NCBI GenBank assembly: GCA_903847335.1
Contig: CAINDI010000010.1
Span: 1 to 40,862, forward strand
From: an uncultured Verrucomicrobiota bacterium
GTDB lineage: Bacteria > Verrucomicrobiota > Verrucomicrobiia > Palsa-1439
DNA length: 40,862 nt
Reading direction: 5' to 3'
In this document: one piece after another, positions 33,477 through 40,862 of the stretch
Layout: the number at the start of each line of letters is the position of its first letter
How positions within the stretch are numbered: position 1 is the stretch's first letter
Translations under genes and position numbers: made by a program
The notes under the pieces: model-generated
Databases searched by the model: none
What the model was told of the DNA's origin: nothing
Seen by the model: only the letters and a program-made list of their open reading frames with translations

Positions 33477-34391
33477 TTAGTTCGTTGAAACAATCGGCGC
33501 GGCAATCGCGGGAGTCGCCGTGGTCAACACCGGCATCGGCGCGGCGGCCGACGGGATGACGAGCTTCTGGCTGACGGTGACGCGTTTGACGTCGCTGATG
33601 TTGTTGGCCTTCATCAATTCAGCCACCGACACATTGTATTTCTTCGCAATGCTGCCGACGGTTTCGCCGATGTCCACGATGTGCGTGGTCTGGCCATTAT
33701 CAACCTGCATACCGGGCTGCCAAGCGCCGACGTTGGCAGTCGTGACTGGCGCGGTGACCGGAGTCGTTGCCGCAGCGGCTGGGATGACGAGCTTCTGGTT
33801 CACTTTCAACGAGTCGCTGGTCAAGCTATTTGCCTGTTTGAGCGAAGCCACGCTGACGTTGTTCGCTTTCGCGATTTTCCAGAGCGAATCACCGGACTTC
33901 ACGGTGTAGCTGTTGCCGCTGATGGCTGACGTGACCGGCGCGGTTGCGGAGCCAATCGCCGGTGTCGCGGAAGCCACGGCGGTGACTGGCGCTTCGGCTT
34001 TAGCCGGAATGGTGAGCTTCTGACCGACCTTGAGCGCGGCGGTCTTGGTGAGTTTGTTCGCACTCGCGAGTTCGCTCACTTTGATGTGTTCCGCCTTCGC
34101 GATCTTCATCAGCGTCTCACCCTTTTTGACGACATACGTGCGAGCCGCCGGAGCTGGTGCTACTACCGGCGCGATCGGCGCTAAGCTCGACGGAGCCGGC
34201 AAGGCTGGCGTCAGGCTTTGCGTGTTCTGGTCGGCTGTTGTCGCAACGGCATTGGTCGCTGTTTCGTCAGCCGATCCGGCGGACGCGACTTCGGGCGCTT
34301 TGGCGCGGGAGCAACCTTCAAATACGAAGATGCCTCCGATAACTAACACATGCAGTGCAACTACGATCAATACGACTTTCGATACTTTCAT
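33477..34391 (-). CDS. Membrane-anchored protein with three LysM domains
   Basis: A 304-residue protein. An N-terminal hydrophobic anchor (VVLIVVALHVLVIGGIFVF, about 6-24) is followed by a Cys that does not fit a good lipobox (FEGC). A Pro/Ala/Thr-rich spacer follows, then LysM1 (85-129, YVVKKGETLMKIAKAEHI), LysM2 (161-204, YTVKSGDSLWKIAKANNV) and LysM3 (236-280, HIVDIGETVGSIAKKYNV). LysM domains bind GlcNAc-containing peptidoglycan. There is no catalytic domain, so it is probably a periplasmic scaffold. It sits between murD and ftsW inside the division/cell-wall cluster, where canonical clusters have no such gene. AAAGGA lies just before the ATG. Confidence 0.85.
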   Translation of the reverse strand: MKVSKVVLIVVALHVLVIGGIFVFEGCSRAKAPEVASAGSADETATNAVATTADQNTQSLTPALPAPSSLAPIAPVVAPAPAARTYVVKKGETLMKIAKAEHIKVSELASANKLTKTAALKVGQKLTIPAKAEAPVTAVASATPAIGSATAPVTSAISGNSYTVKSGDSLWKIAKANNVSVASLKQANSLTSDSLKVNQKLVIPAAAATTPVTAPVTTANVGAWQPGMQVDNGQTTHIVDIGETVGSIAKKYNVSVAELMKANNISDVKRVTVSQKLVIPSAAAPMPVLTTATPAIAAPIVSTN

Positions 34392-34455
34392 TTTTCCTTT
34401 CGTTACGTTTTATTTTTCTACGTTTATTGGTTTGGGTTGGTTGATTGTTGATTGC

Positions 34456-34507
34456 GTTGTAGCCGCGCTCGGCGAGCGCGCTGGCCCTCACCGAGGGCGG
34501 CTACAAC
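34456..34507. repeat. REP-like 52-base inverted repeat at the murD 3' end
   Basis: Outer arms GTTGTAGCCGC (34456-34466) and GCGGCTACAAC (34497-34507) are perfect. After one mismatch the pairing continues with CTCGG/CCGAG, giving a 17-position stem around an 18-base GC-rich loop. The right arm contains the murD stop codon. It looks like a REP/palindromic interspersed element, but only one copy is in this window, so that class is inferred. Confidence 0.55.
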
Positions 34508-35856
34508 AAAGCTAATACTTCCTTCTTAAACTCGTCGCCGCGATGTTCATAATTTTGAAACATGTCAAAGCTGGCGCACGCCGGTGATAACAACACCGTG
34601 TCGCCGCACCGCGCATGGCTGACCGCCATTCGCACCGCCTCGCTCATCGAATTTGCTCGTTCGCAAGGCGTCACATCACCCCACGCGCGATCAATTTCCT
34701 CCTGCGTCTCGCCGATGAGCACGGCCAGTTTGACTTTTTCTGCAATCACCTCCTTGATGCTGGAGAAGTTGAGTCCCTTGTCCCGCCCGCCGGCAATCAA
34801 GACCACCGGGCCCGGCAACGACCGCAACGCCTTCTCCACCGCGTCCACGTTCGTCGCCTTCGAATCGTTAATAAAAGTTACGCCTTCTTTCGCCGCCACC
34901 ACTTCACACCGATGCGCCTGCGGGCAATACGCCCCCAACGCCTCGCGAATCGCCGCCACCGGCAGCTGCATCGCCAACCCAGCCGCGAACGTCGCTAAAA
35001 TGTTTTCCGCGTTGTGCAACCCGCGCAAATTCGTCTCGTCCATCTTCAGCAAAATTCCGTTGCACTCCGGCAGCCGGCACCAAATCGTCTGTCCGTCGAG
35101 CCACAAATCCGCTTTCTCGCCGTATGCGCTGACGGTAATGAGCCGCGCCTTCGGCTGAATCCCAAGCTGCTTGAGCCAATTCAAAATCTCCACGCTGACA
35201 ATCGCGAAATCGTCCGCCGTCTGGTTCATGAAAATCCGCGCCTTGGCTCGCGCATATTCTTCCATCGAACCGTGCCGGTCGATATGGTCCGGCGTCAGGT
35301 TCAACCAAATCGCAATGTTCGGACGGAACTGCTCGATGGCTTCCAATTGAAACGAGCTCGTCTCCACCACCAACGCATCCAATCCCGCGCTCTGCTCGGC
35401 AGCATTGGAAAGTGCGTTCCCGATGTTACCGGCGGCAATCGTCCGCTTACCGGCCGTCTCCAACATCAAATTGATTAACTCGGTCGTCGTCGTTTTTCCA
35501 TTCGTACCGGTAATCGCCACAATCGGGCACAAGCAATACCGGTACGCCAATTCCAATTCGCTCAAGACCGGTGTCTTCTGCCGGCGCAATTCTGTTACCA
35601 CCGGCCGTTCCGGCGCGATACCGGGACTCAGCACTGCAAAATCAAACCGGGCGGCCGCATCAAAATGATTTCCCAACTCAACGCGCACACCAATCTGCCG
35701 CAGCCGGTCCGCGCGCTCCGTCAATTCAACAGTTTCACCTTCATCGCGGACGACGACATGCGCGCCGTCCCGTTGCAACAACGACGCCGCCGCCATTCCG
35801 CTCCGGCCTAAGCCGAGCACCAGCACGTCTCGATTTTTCACATCAATTGTTTGCAT
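34501..35856 (-). CDS. murD: UDP-MurNAc-L-alanine--D-glutamate ligase MurD
   Basis: Adds D-Glu to the nucleotide precursor. It has 451 residues. The N-terminal Rossmann opening is VLVLGLGRSGMAAASLL, the P-loop GTNGKTTTTELIN, the central domain NLTPDHIDRHGSMEEYARAK, and the C-terminal domain FINDSKATNVDAVEKAL and AGGRDKGLNF. It is the only Mur ligase in the window not fused to another. ATG 35856 follows GAGGT and starts three bases after the mraY stop. The TAG stop is inside the inverted repeat at 34456-34507. Confidence 0.96.
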   Translation of the reverse strand: MQTIDVKNRDVLVLGLGRSGMAAASLLQRDGAHVVVRDEGETVELTERADRLRQIGVRVELGNHFDAAARFDFAVLSPGIAPERPVVTELRRQKTPVLSELELAYRYCLCPIVAITGTNGKTTTTELINLMLETAGKRTIAAGNIGNALSNAAEQSAGLDALVVETSSFQLEAIEQFRPNIAIWLNLTPDHIDRHGSMEEYARAKARIFMNQTADDFAIVSVEILNWLKQLGIQPKARLITVSAYGEKADLWLDGQTIWCRLPECNGILLKMDETNLRGLHNAENILATFAAGLAMQLPVAAIREALGAYCPQAHRCEVVAAKEGVTFINDSKATNVDAVEKALRSLPGPVVLIAGGRDKGLNFSSIKEVIAEKVKLAVLIGETQEEIDRAWGDVTPCERANSMSEAVRMAVSHARCGDTVLLSPACASFDMFQNYEHRGDEFKKEVLALL

Positions 35857-35859
35857 GCA

Positions 35860-36966
35860 TTACCTCAGTTTCAACGTCGCCAATCCTAACAATGCGAAAA
35901 TTACCGACAGCACCCAGAAGCGCGTCGTGATTTTTGTCTCGGCCCAACCGAGATGTTGAAAATGATGATGAATCGGCGTCCGCAGAAACACCCGGTATTG
36001 CTTGCCGCGCAGTTTGCACCCGGCCACCTGAATCATGACCGACGCCGCTTCCATCACAAAAATTCCACCGACAATTACCAACACCAATTCCTGTTTGATC
36101 ATCAGCGCAATCGCGCCAATCAATCCGCCAATGGCCAGCGATCCGGTATCGCCCATGAAAACTTCTGCCGGATGACAATTGAACCAGAGAAATCCGAGAC
36201 TCGCTCCGACCAGCGCCGCGCACACCACCGTCAACTCCGCGCTCCCCGGCACAAATGGCATCGTGAGATAGCTGGCGATCTTCGCGTTGCCGGCGACAAA
36301 CGTCATCACTGTGAACGTCAATGTCACAATCAGCGTGCAGCCGATGGCCAATCCGTCCATTCCGTCGGTCAAGTTCACCGCGTTCGACGAACTGGTCACC
36401 ACCAGCGCAAACCACCCGAGCATCAGCAAACCCATATCCGCAATGATTGGCTTCTTGAAAAATGGCAGATAAAATTCCCGCGCGATTTTGCCGACCACCG
36501 GATGCGAAATCAAATAAGCCGCGAGTGCCACACCGAAAAGCAGTTGCGCGATAAATTTCGTCCGCGACCGCAACCCTTTCGAATTGCGCGCACTGACCTT
36601 GGCGAGATCGTCGAGAAATCCGACGAACCCAAGACACAACATCGTCGCCAAGCAGAGCAGCACCATCGGATTGTCCGGGCGCGCCCACAGCAATGTCGCA
36701 TCCACCACCGCCCACAAAATCAACACACCGCCCATCGTTGGCGTTCCGGCCTTCTCGCCAGCTTTTGGCGCCAACGAACCCAATTCGTCCGCGCCGCGAA
36801 TCGGCTGACCGGCCTTCAACTCCGTCAGCTTCCGAATCATCCACGGCCCGCTGATGATGCAAATGAGCAACGCCGTGATCGCGGCAAAGACCGCGCGAAA
36901 CGTCGTGTATTGAAACACGCGTAATGGCGCAACCCACCCCGTCAATTTGCTCAAATAAAACAGCAT
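35860..36966 (-). CDS. mraY: Phospho-MurNAc-pentapeptide transferase MraY
   Basis: Transfers phospho-MurNAc-pentapeptide to undecaprenyl phosphate, making lipid I. It is a ten-helix membrane enzyme of 368 residues. It has GTPTMGGVLIL, the Asp pair GFLDDLAKV, the catalytic-site segment NAVNLTDGMDGLAIG, EVFMGDTGSLAIGG and the cytoplasmic HHH motif RTPIHHHFQHLGW. AAGGA lies eight bases before the ATG, 22 bases after the murE-murF stop. Another open frame covering nearly the same span in a different phase has no homology and is a shadow. Confidence 0.97.
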   Translation of the reverse strand: MLFYLSKLTGWVAPLRVFQYTTFRAVFAAITALLICIISGPWMIRKLTELKAGQPIRGADELGSLAPKAGEKAGTPTMGGVLILWAVVDATLLWARPDNPMVLLCLATMLCLGFVGFLDDLAKVSARNSKGLRSRTKFIAQLLFGVALAAYLISHPVVGKIAREFYLPFFKKPIIADMGLLMLGWFALVVTSSSNAVNLTDGMDGLAIGCTLIVTLTFTVMTFVAGNAKIASYLTMPFVPGSAELTVVCAALVGASLGFLWFNCHPAEVFMGDTGSLAIGGLIGAIALMIKQELVLVIVGGIFVMEAASVMIQVAGCKLRGKQYRVFLRTPIHHHFQHLGWAETKITTRFWVLSVIFALLGLATLKLR

Positions 36967-36988
36967 TCTCTTTGTCCTTCAGCTCCAT

Positions 36989-39910
36989 TTACCTCAGTGC
37001 AAATGCCTCCAGCACTTTCTCCAAATAAATTCCCCGCGAACCTTTCAACAACACAAAATCGCCATCGCGCAGCAACCACCGCAACGTCGCCGCCGCTTCC
37101 ACCGCATCGGCCACCGCCACCACACGTTGCGCTCCCAGACCGGCTGCCAACGCGCCATCTGCAATCCCGCGCGCATTCGGTCCGACCGTGACCAACAATG
37201 CCACACCTGTTTGCGCGACTAGCTCACCAATTTCCCGGTGCGCCGGTGCTGTGTGTGCGCCGAGTTCCAACATATCGCCCAGCACAGCAATTTTTCGGCC
37301 GCGGCCTGGCGTTTCACGCAACATCGTCAACGCCGCTTTCATCGAGACGACATTGGCGTTGTAGCAATCGTTGACGAACCGGATGCCAGCCAGCACTTGC
37401 TCCTGCATCCGCATTCCCGGAAACTCCATCGTTTCGAGGCCTTCCCGGATTTCGTCGAGGTCGAGTCCCTGCATGTAACCAACCGCCGCCGCCTGCAACG
37501 CATTATAAATTTGATGCCGGCCCAACGTTCGTAACCGAATCACCACATCGCCGCGCTTTTTCGCGATGTTCAACCGGAATTTGATGTCGCCATTAATTTT
37601 AATTTCGCTCGCCCGGATGTCGGCGTAGTTTTCGATGCCGATAGTCACTACTGCCGCGCGTGTCCGGGCGCGCAATTCTTGGAACCACCGGTCATCTGCG
37701 TTCAAAACAGCAAAACCATCCGCCGGTAGGTTTTCCAGCAACGTGCCTTTTTCTTTCGCCACACCGGCTTCGTCGCCGAAAAATTCAACGTGACCCAAAC
37801 CGATATTAGTAATCACTGCAATCTGCGGCTGACAAATTCCGGTCAGCGTCGCGATTTCACCGGGATGATTTGTGCCGAGTTCAAATACGCCGAAATCATC
37901 ACCGGCGGTCAACCGCAGCAAGTTCAACGGCATGCCGATGTGGTTGTTTTTGTTACCGGTGGTCTTGGTGACACTGAATCGCTGGCCGAGAACGGCGGCG
38001 ATCATTTCTTTCGTCGTGGTCTTGCCGGAGGAGCCGGTAATTCCGATGACGCGGGTTGTGGGGGGCATTTGCCGGCGGTAGTTCGTTGCGAGTGTGTGCA
38101 ATGCGGTGAGGGTGTCTGGCACTTGTAACAGCGCCAAAGCACTAGGCGAGTGTATTGCACGGGTAGGATGGTGCGAAACTACCGCCGCGGATGCCCCCCG
38201 CTGCGCCGCGTCATCCAAAAATTCATGTCCATCAAAATTCGGCCCCCGCAGCGCGATGAAACAATCGCCGCGCTCCAGCGCGCGCGAGTCAATGCCGACG
38301 TGCTGCACCGGCGTCGCGGGGTTGCCTTGAAGAATCTGAGCGTTGCACAATTTCGCAATATCACCGACACGCATGATGGGGTTCTGGTTACCGGAAGTGA
38401 CGGTAATGGCAGTAGCGCTTCGTGACGCCACCACCACACCTTGAGTTCGAAAATAATCTTCCACAACTTGCCGGTCGCTGAACGGCACCGTTGTGTCGGC
38501 AAATTCCTGATAGGCCTCGTGACCTTTACCGGCAATCAACACACTGTCGCCCGGCTGCGCCAGATCGAGCGCTCGTTCAATCGCTTCCAACCGATCCGAC
38601 ATCACCACATACCGGTCTTGATTGCCGGCCGGGAAACCGGCTTCGACTTGCCGGAGAATTTCGCACGGGTCTTCAGTACGCGGATTGTCGCTGGTCAAAA
38701 TTGAAAAATCAGCCAGCTCAAACGCCGCCGCGCCCATCGGTTTACGTTTGGTGGTATCGCGGTCGCCACCGCAGCCAAATACGCAAATCAGCCGGCCTTT
38801 CGTTAATTCGCCAACGGTTGCCAGCACATTCCGGAGCGCGTCCTCGGTGTGCGCATAATCCACGTACACGCCAAACGGTTGACCGGTCTGAATCTTTTCC
38901 AATCGTCCCGGCACCGCCGGCATCGTTGCCAGCGCGCGTTCGATGGTTTCCAAATCAATTCCGAGCGCCACCGCCGCACCGATTGCCGCGAGCGCATTAT
39001 GCACATTGTACCGGCCAATCAGCGGCAACGTCACCGGCACACTGCCGAGCGGCGTGCGGACAACAAAATACGTCTCGTTCGCTGACACGCGCACGTCGGA
39101 AGCGCTGACCATCGCATCGCCTAGGACGCCGTACGTCACAACGGCGTTTTCCCCACCCAAGCCTGCAATCAATCGGCGCCCGTATTCGTTGTCCGCATTC
39201 ACCACCGCTTGGCCGTGTTTGCGCATTGCGCCCAACCCGGCAAACAATCGCGACTTCGCTTTGAAATATTCTTCCATCGTCTCGTGGTAATCGAGATGGT
39301 CTTGCGTCAAGTTCGTAAAAATCGCCACGTCGTAGTCAATCCCGGCCACTCGCTTCCGGTCGAGCGCGTGCGAGCTGACTTCCATCGCCACACCTTTGCA
39401 ACCGGCGCGCAACATCTGGCTCATCAAATCTTGAATCTCCACCGACTCCGGTGTCGTCCGCGCCGCCGGAATAATCCGATTGCCAACTTGGTATTGCACC
39501 GTGCCAAGCATCCCAGTACCCAGCCCAGCCGCTTCCATAATCGCCTTCACCATGAACGCCGTCGTCGTCTTGCCATTCGTACCGGTCACGCCGACGACTT
39601 TGAGTTGTTGCGAAGGATGATTGTAAAAACTCGCCGCCGCCAACGCCAACGTCTGCCGCGCATCGTCCACCCGGATCTGAGTCGCTCGCGGATTCAGACC
39701 AGTATCATGCTCGAACACGATTGCCGCCGCGCCCCGGTCAATTGCCATCTCGACATACCGATGACCATCGGTTTTCTCTCCCGGCATTGCGAAAAACAAA
39801 TTACCGGGCTTCACGCGCCGGGAGTCATAAGAAATCCCGGTAATGTCCCGGTCAAGCGAACCTTCGACAGCGAGCGGATGAACGGTTTGGAGAATCTCGG
39901 TGAGTTTCAT
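36989..39910 (-). CDS. murE: MurE-MurF fusion: meso-DAP-adding / D-Ala-D-Ala-adding ligase
   Basis: One continuous frame of 973 residues combines two consecutive ligases. Residues 1-495 are MurE: P-loop GVTGTNGKTTT (107-117), the carbamylated-Lys region YFKAKSR, and DNPR (408-411), the motif for meso-diaminopimelate rather than lysine. A short linker near 497-511 leads to MurF from about 513: RVGDIAKLCNAQIL, P-loop GITGSSGKTTT (623-633), NHPGEIA, NDCYNANVVSMKAAL and LKGSRGIYLEKVLEA. No frameshift or internal stop marks the junction, though an internal ATG precedes the MurF part. The ATG overlaps the ftsI stop by one base (TGATG). Confidence 0.96.
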   Translation of the reverse strand: MKLTEILQTVHPLAVEGSLDRDITGISYDSRRVKPGNLFFAMPGEKTDGHRYVEMAIDRGAAAIVFEHDTGLNPRATQIRVDDARQTLALAAASFYNHPSQQLKVVGVTGTNGKTTTAFMVKAIMEAAGLGTGMLGTVQYQVGNRIIPAARTTPESVEIQDLMSQMLRAGCKGVAMEVSSHALDRKRVAGIDYDVAIFTNLTQDHLDYHETMEEYFKAKSRLFAGLGAMRKHGQAVVNADNEYGRRLIAGLGGENAVVTYGVLGDAMVSASDVRVSANETYFVVRTPLGSVPVTLPLIGRYNVHNALAAIGAAVALGIDLETIERALATMPAVPGRLEKIQTGQPFGVYVDYAHTEDALRNVLATVGELTKGRLICVFGCGGDRDTTKRKPMGAAAFELADFSILTSDNPRTEDPCEILRQVEAGFPAGNQDRYVVMSDRLEAIERALDLAQPGDSVLIAGKGHEAYQEFADTTVPFSDRQVVEDYFRTQGVVVASRSATAITVTSGNQNPIMRVGDIAKLCNAQILQGNPATPVQHVGIDSRALERGDCFIALRGPNFDGHEFLDDAAQRGASAAVVSHHPTRAIHSPSALALLQVPDTLTALHTLATNYRRQMPPTTRVIGITGSSGKTTTKEMIAAVLGQRFSVTKTTGNKNNHIGMPLNLLRLTAGDDFGVFELGTNHPGEIATLTGICQPQIAVITNIGLGHVEFFGDEAGVAKEKGTLLENLPADGFAVLNADDRWFQELRARTRAAVVTIGIENYADIRASEIKINGDIKFRLNIAKKRGDVVIRLRTLGRHQIYNALQAAAVGYMQGLDLDEIREGLETMEFPGMRMQEQVLAGIRFVNDCYNANVVSMKAALTMLRETPGRGRKIAVLGDMLELGAHTAPAHREIGELVAQTGVALLVTVGPNARGIADGALAAGLGAQRVVAVADAVEAAATLRWLLRDGDFVLLKGSRGIYLEKVLEAFALR

Positions 39911-40862
39911 CAGAGTTTCGCCACCTTTTTCTCGTCGACATCTGGGAATTGCGGCGGAATCGAAAGATATTGCGTGACCTTTTCCGCCACACCCCGGAAC
40001 ACCGGTCCCGCCACCGAGCCGCCGTAATACGCGCCACCCACTGGATTATCGAGCGACACCAAAATCGAAATCTCCGGATCCGCCGCCGGCAAGTAACCAA
40101 TAAACGATGAGTAATATTTTTTGACGTATTGCCCGTTCTCAATTTTTTCCGCCGTGCCCGTCTTACCGGCAACATCGTAACCTTTCACCGCCGCCTTTGG
40201 TGCTGTGCCTTCCGGTGATGCCACCCGCCGGAGCGCCGTCGCCATCAAACCGCAAACTTGCGCCGTAATTGGCTGACCAACCTGCTGCGGTTGAAATTTT
40301 GTCACCGGTACATTGTTTTCATCCACGATGCTTTTAATCAGAGTCGGCTTCAGCAAATGCCCACCGTTGGCAATCGCATTCATCGCCATCATCATCTGAA
40401 TCGGCGTCGCCGCAATTTCGTGGCCCATCGGAATCCGGCTAATCGAAAGCGGATTCCATTTCGCCAACGGATGCGCGATACCGGAGACTTCCCCCGGCAA
40501 CTCAATCCCGGTCTTGTGCCCGAATCCGTAGGCGCGGATGTAGCTATACAAACGCGCCGCACCGAGTTTGGTGATGCCGATTTTCGCTGCACCAATATTG
40601 CTGGAGTGAAATAAAATTTCCTCGACGCTCAACACGCCGTACGGATGCGAATCGTGCAAAACTCGACCGGCAAACGACCACGCACCGCGTTCGCAATCAA
40701 ACCGGTCTGCCAACGTAATCAAGCCATCATTCATCGCACCGGAGCAGACGACGATTTTGAACGTCGAACCCGGCTCCGCCACGTCGCTCACGCACCGGTT
40801 CCGCCGGGCATCCGCTGGGAACGCGCCGGGATTGTTCAGATCAAACGTTGGCCGGCAACTCA
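39910..40862 (-). CDS. ftsI: Septal penicillin-binding protein FtsI (PBP3), C-terminal part
   Basis: A class B transpeptidase that crosslinks septal peptidoglycan with FtsW. The frame remains open to the window edge, reading PTFDLNNPGAFPADARRNR before the catalytic motif, so the N-terminus and membrane anchor lie outside. All three penicillin-binding motifs are present: Ser-x-x-Lys (EPGSTFK), Ser-x-Asn (HSSNIG) and Lys-Thr-Gly-Thr (GKTGTAEK). The GTG at 40791 is not a real start because conserved FtsI residues continue upstream. It lies directly before murE-murF. No PASTA domains follow the transpeptidase. Confidence 0.94.
   Translation of the reverse strand, partial: SCRPTFDLNNPGAFPADARRNRCVSDVAEPGSTFKIVVCSGAMNDGLITLADRFDCERGAWSFAGRVLHDSHPYGVLSVEEILFHSSNIGAAKIGITKLGAARLYSYIRAYGFGHKTGIELPGEVSGIAHPLAKWNPLSISRIPMGHEIAATPIQMMMAMNAIANGGHLLKPTLIKSIVDENNVPVTKFQPQQVGQPITAQVCGLMATALRRVASPEGTAPKAAVKGYDVAGKTGTAEKIENGQYVKKYYSSFIGYLPAADPEISILVSLDNPVGGAYYGGSVAGPVFRGVAEKVTQYLSIPPQFPDVDEKKVAKL

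Noticed and set aside
35953-36924. Forward open frame (323 codons) opposite mraY
   Set aside because: Composition is dominated by His, Arg and Gln with no recognisable domain; antisense shadow.
35843-36988. Reverse-strand open frame (381 codons) in a different phase over mraY
   Set aside because: The MraY frame has all catalytic motifs. The other phase is Gly/Arg/Asp-rich with no motif, as expected of an overlapping shadow.
1-40862. Defence system, prophage, CRISPR array, insertion sequence, tRNA or rRNA
   Set aside because: I looked through all gaps and genes on both strands and found no repeats, transposases, phage proteins or cloverleaf structures. The NERD gene alone is not evidence of a defence system.

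Overview
The window looks like a chromosomal segment of a diderm, meso-diaminopimelate-type bacterium, most probably a member of the Verrucomicrobiota (PVC group). This placement is an inference. It rests on the type IV pilin-like protein with a [10 protein letters not shown] leader and [12 protein letters not shown] sequence, the secreted squalene-cyclase-like repeat protein, futalosine-route menaquinone genes, the pyruvoyl arginine decarboxylase/agmatine deiminase pair, lipid A and BamA genes, and the fused Mur ligases. No tRNA, rRNA, CRISPR array, insertion sequence, phage gene or recognisable defence gene was found. Coding density is very high and no gene-free stretch exceeds 300 bases.

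Left part (1-14413), mixed orientation. Forward: the 3' end of an SGNH hydrolase and a zinc-ribbon/PTS EIIA fusion. Reverse: a toroid-repeat secreted protein, then a prepilin - RluA pseudouridine synthase - MFS transporter run, with a possible 58-residue forward gene between these groups. Forward: the tightly overlapping menaquinone operon mqnP-mqnE-mqnA. Reverse: a bifunctional-nuclease-family protein and pyruvoyl-dependent arginine decarboxylase, divergent from forward agmatine deiminase (arginine to agmatine to N-carbamoylputrescine). Reverse: clpB and a NERD-domain membrane protein.

Right part (14576-40862), all reverse strand, about 26 kb without a gene on the other strand. In transcription order: ftsI (cut by the window end), a murE-murF fusion, mraY, murD, a triple-LysM protein, ftsW, murG, a murC-murB fusion, ddl, ftsQ, ftsA, ftsZ and a small Cys-rich membrane protein. 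Then come prs, rplY, pth, rpsF, ssb, rpsR, rplI, dnaB, bamA, skp/ompH and lpxD. Most junctions are ATGA, TGATG or TTGA overlaps or short gaps. Septal peptidoglycan synthesis, divisome, nucleotide precursor supply, translation, replication and outer-membrane assembly are therefore placed in one directional block. A terminator-like hairpin with its own upstream promoter candidate lies just before prs. Two strong GC hairpins flank the LysM gene.

Most of the window is conserved housekeeping sequence. The points most worth a second look are the two Mur fusions (with Cys in place of the usual MurB active-site Ser), the LysM gene inside the dcw cluster, the zinc-ribbon/EIIA fusion, the prs leader hairpin, the REP-like inverted repeat carrying the murD stop codon, and the excess of the tetranucleotide CCGG. 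I found no convincing wholly new multigene system.
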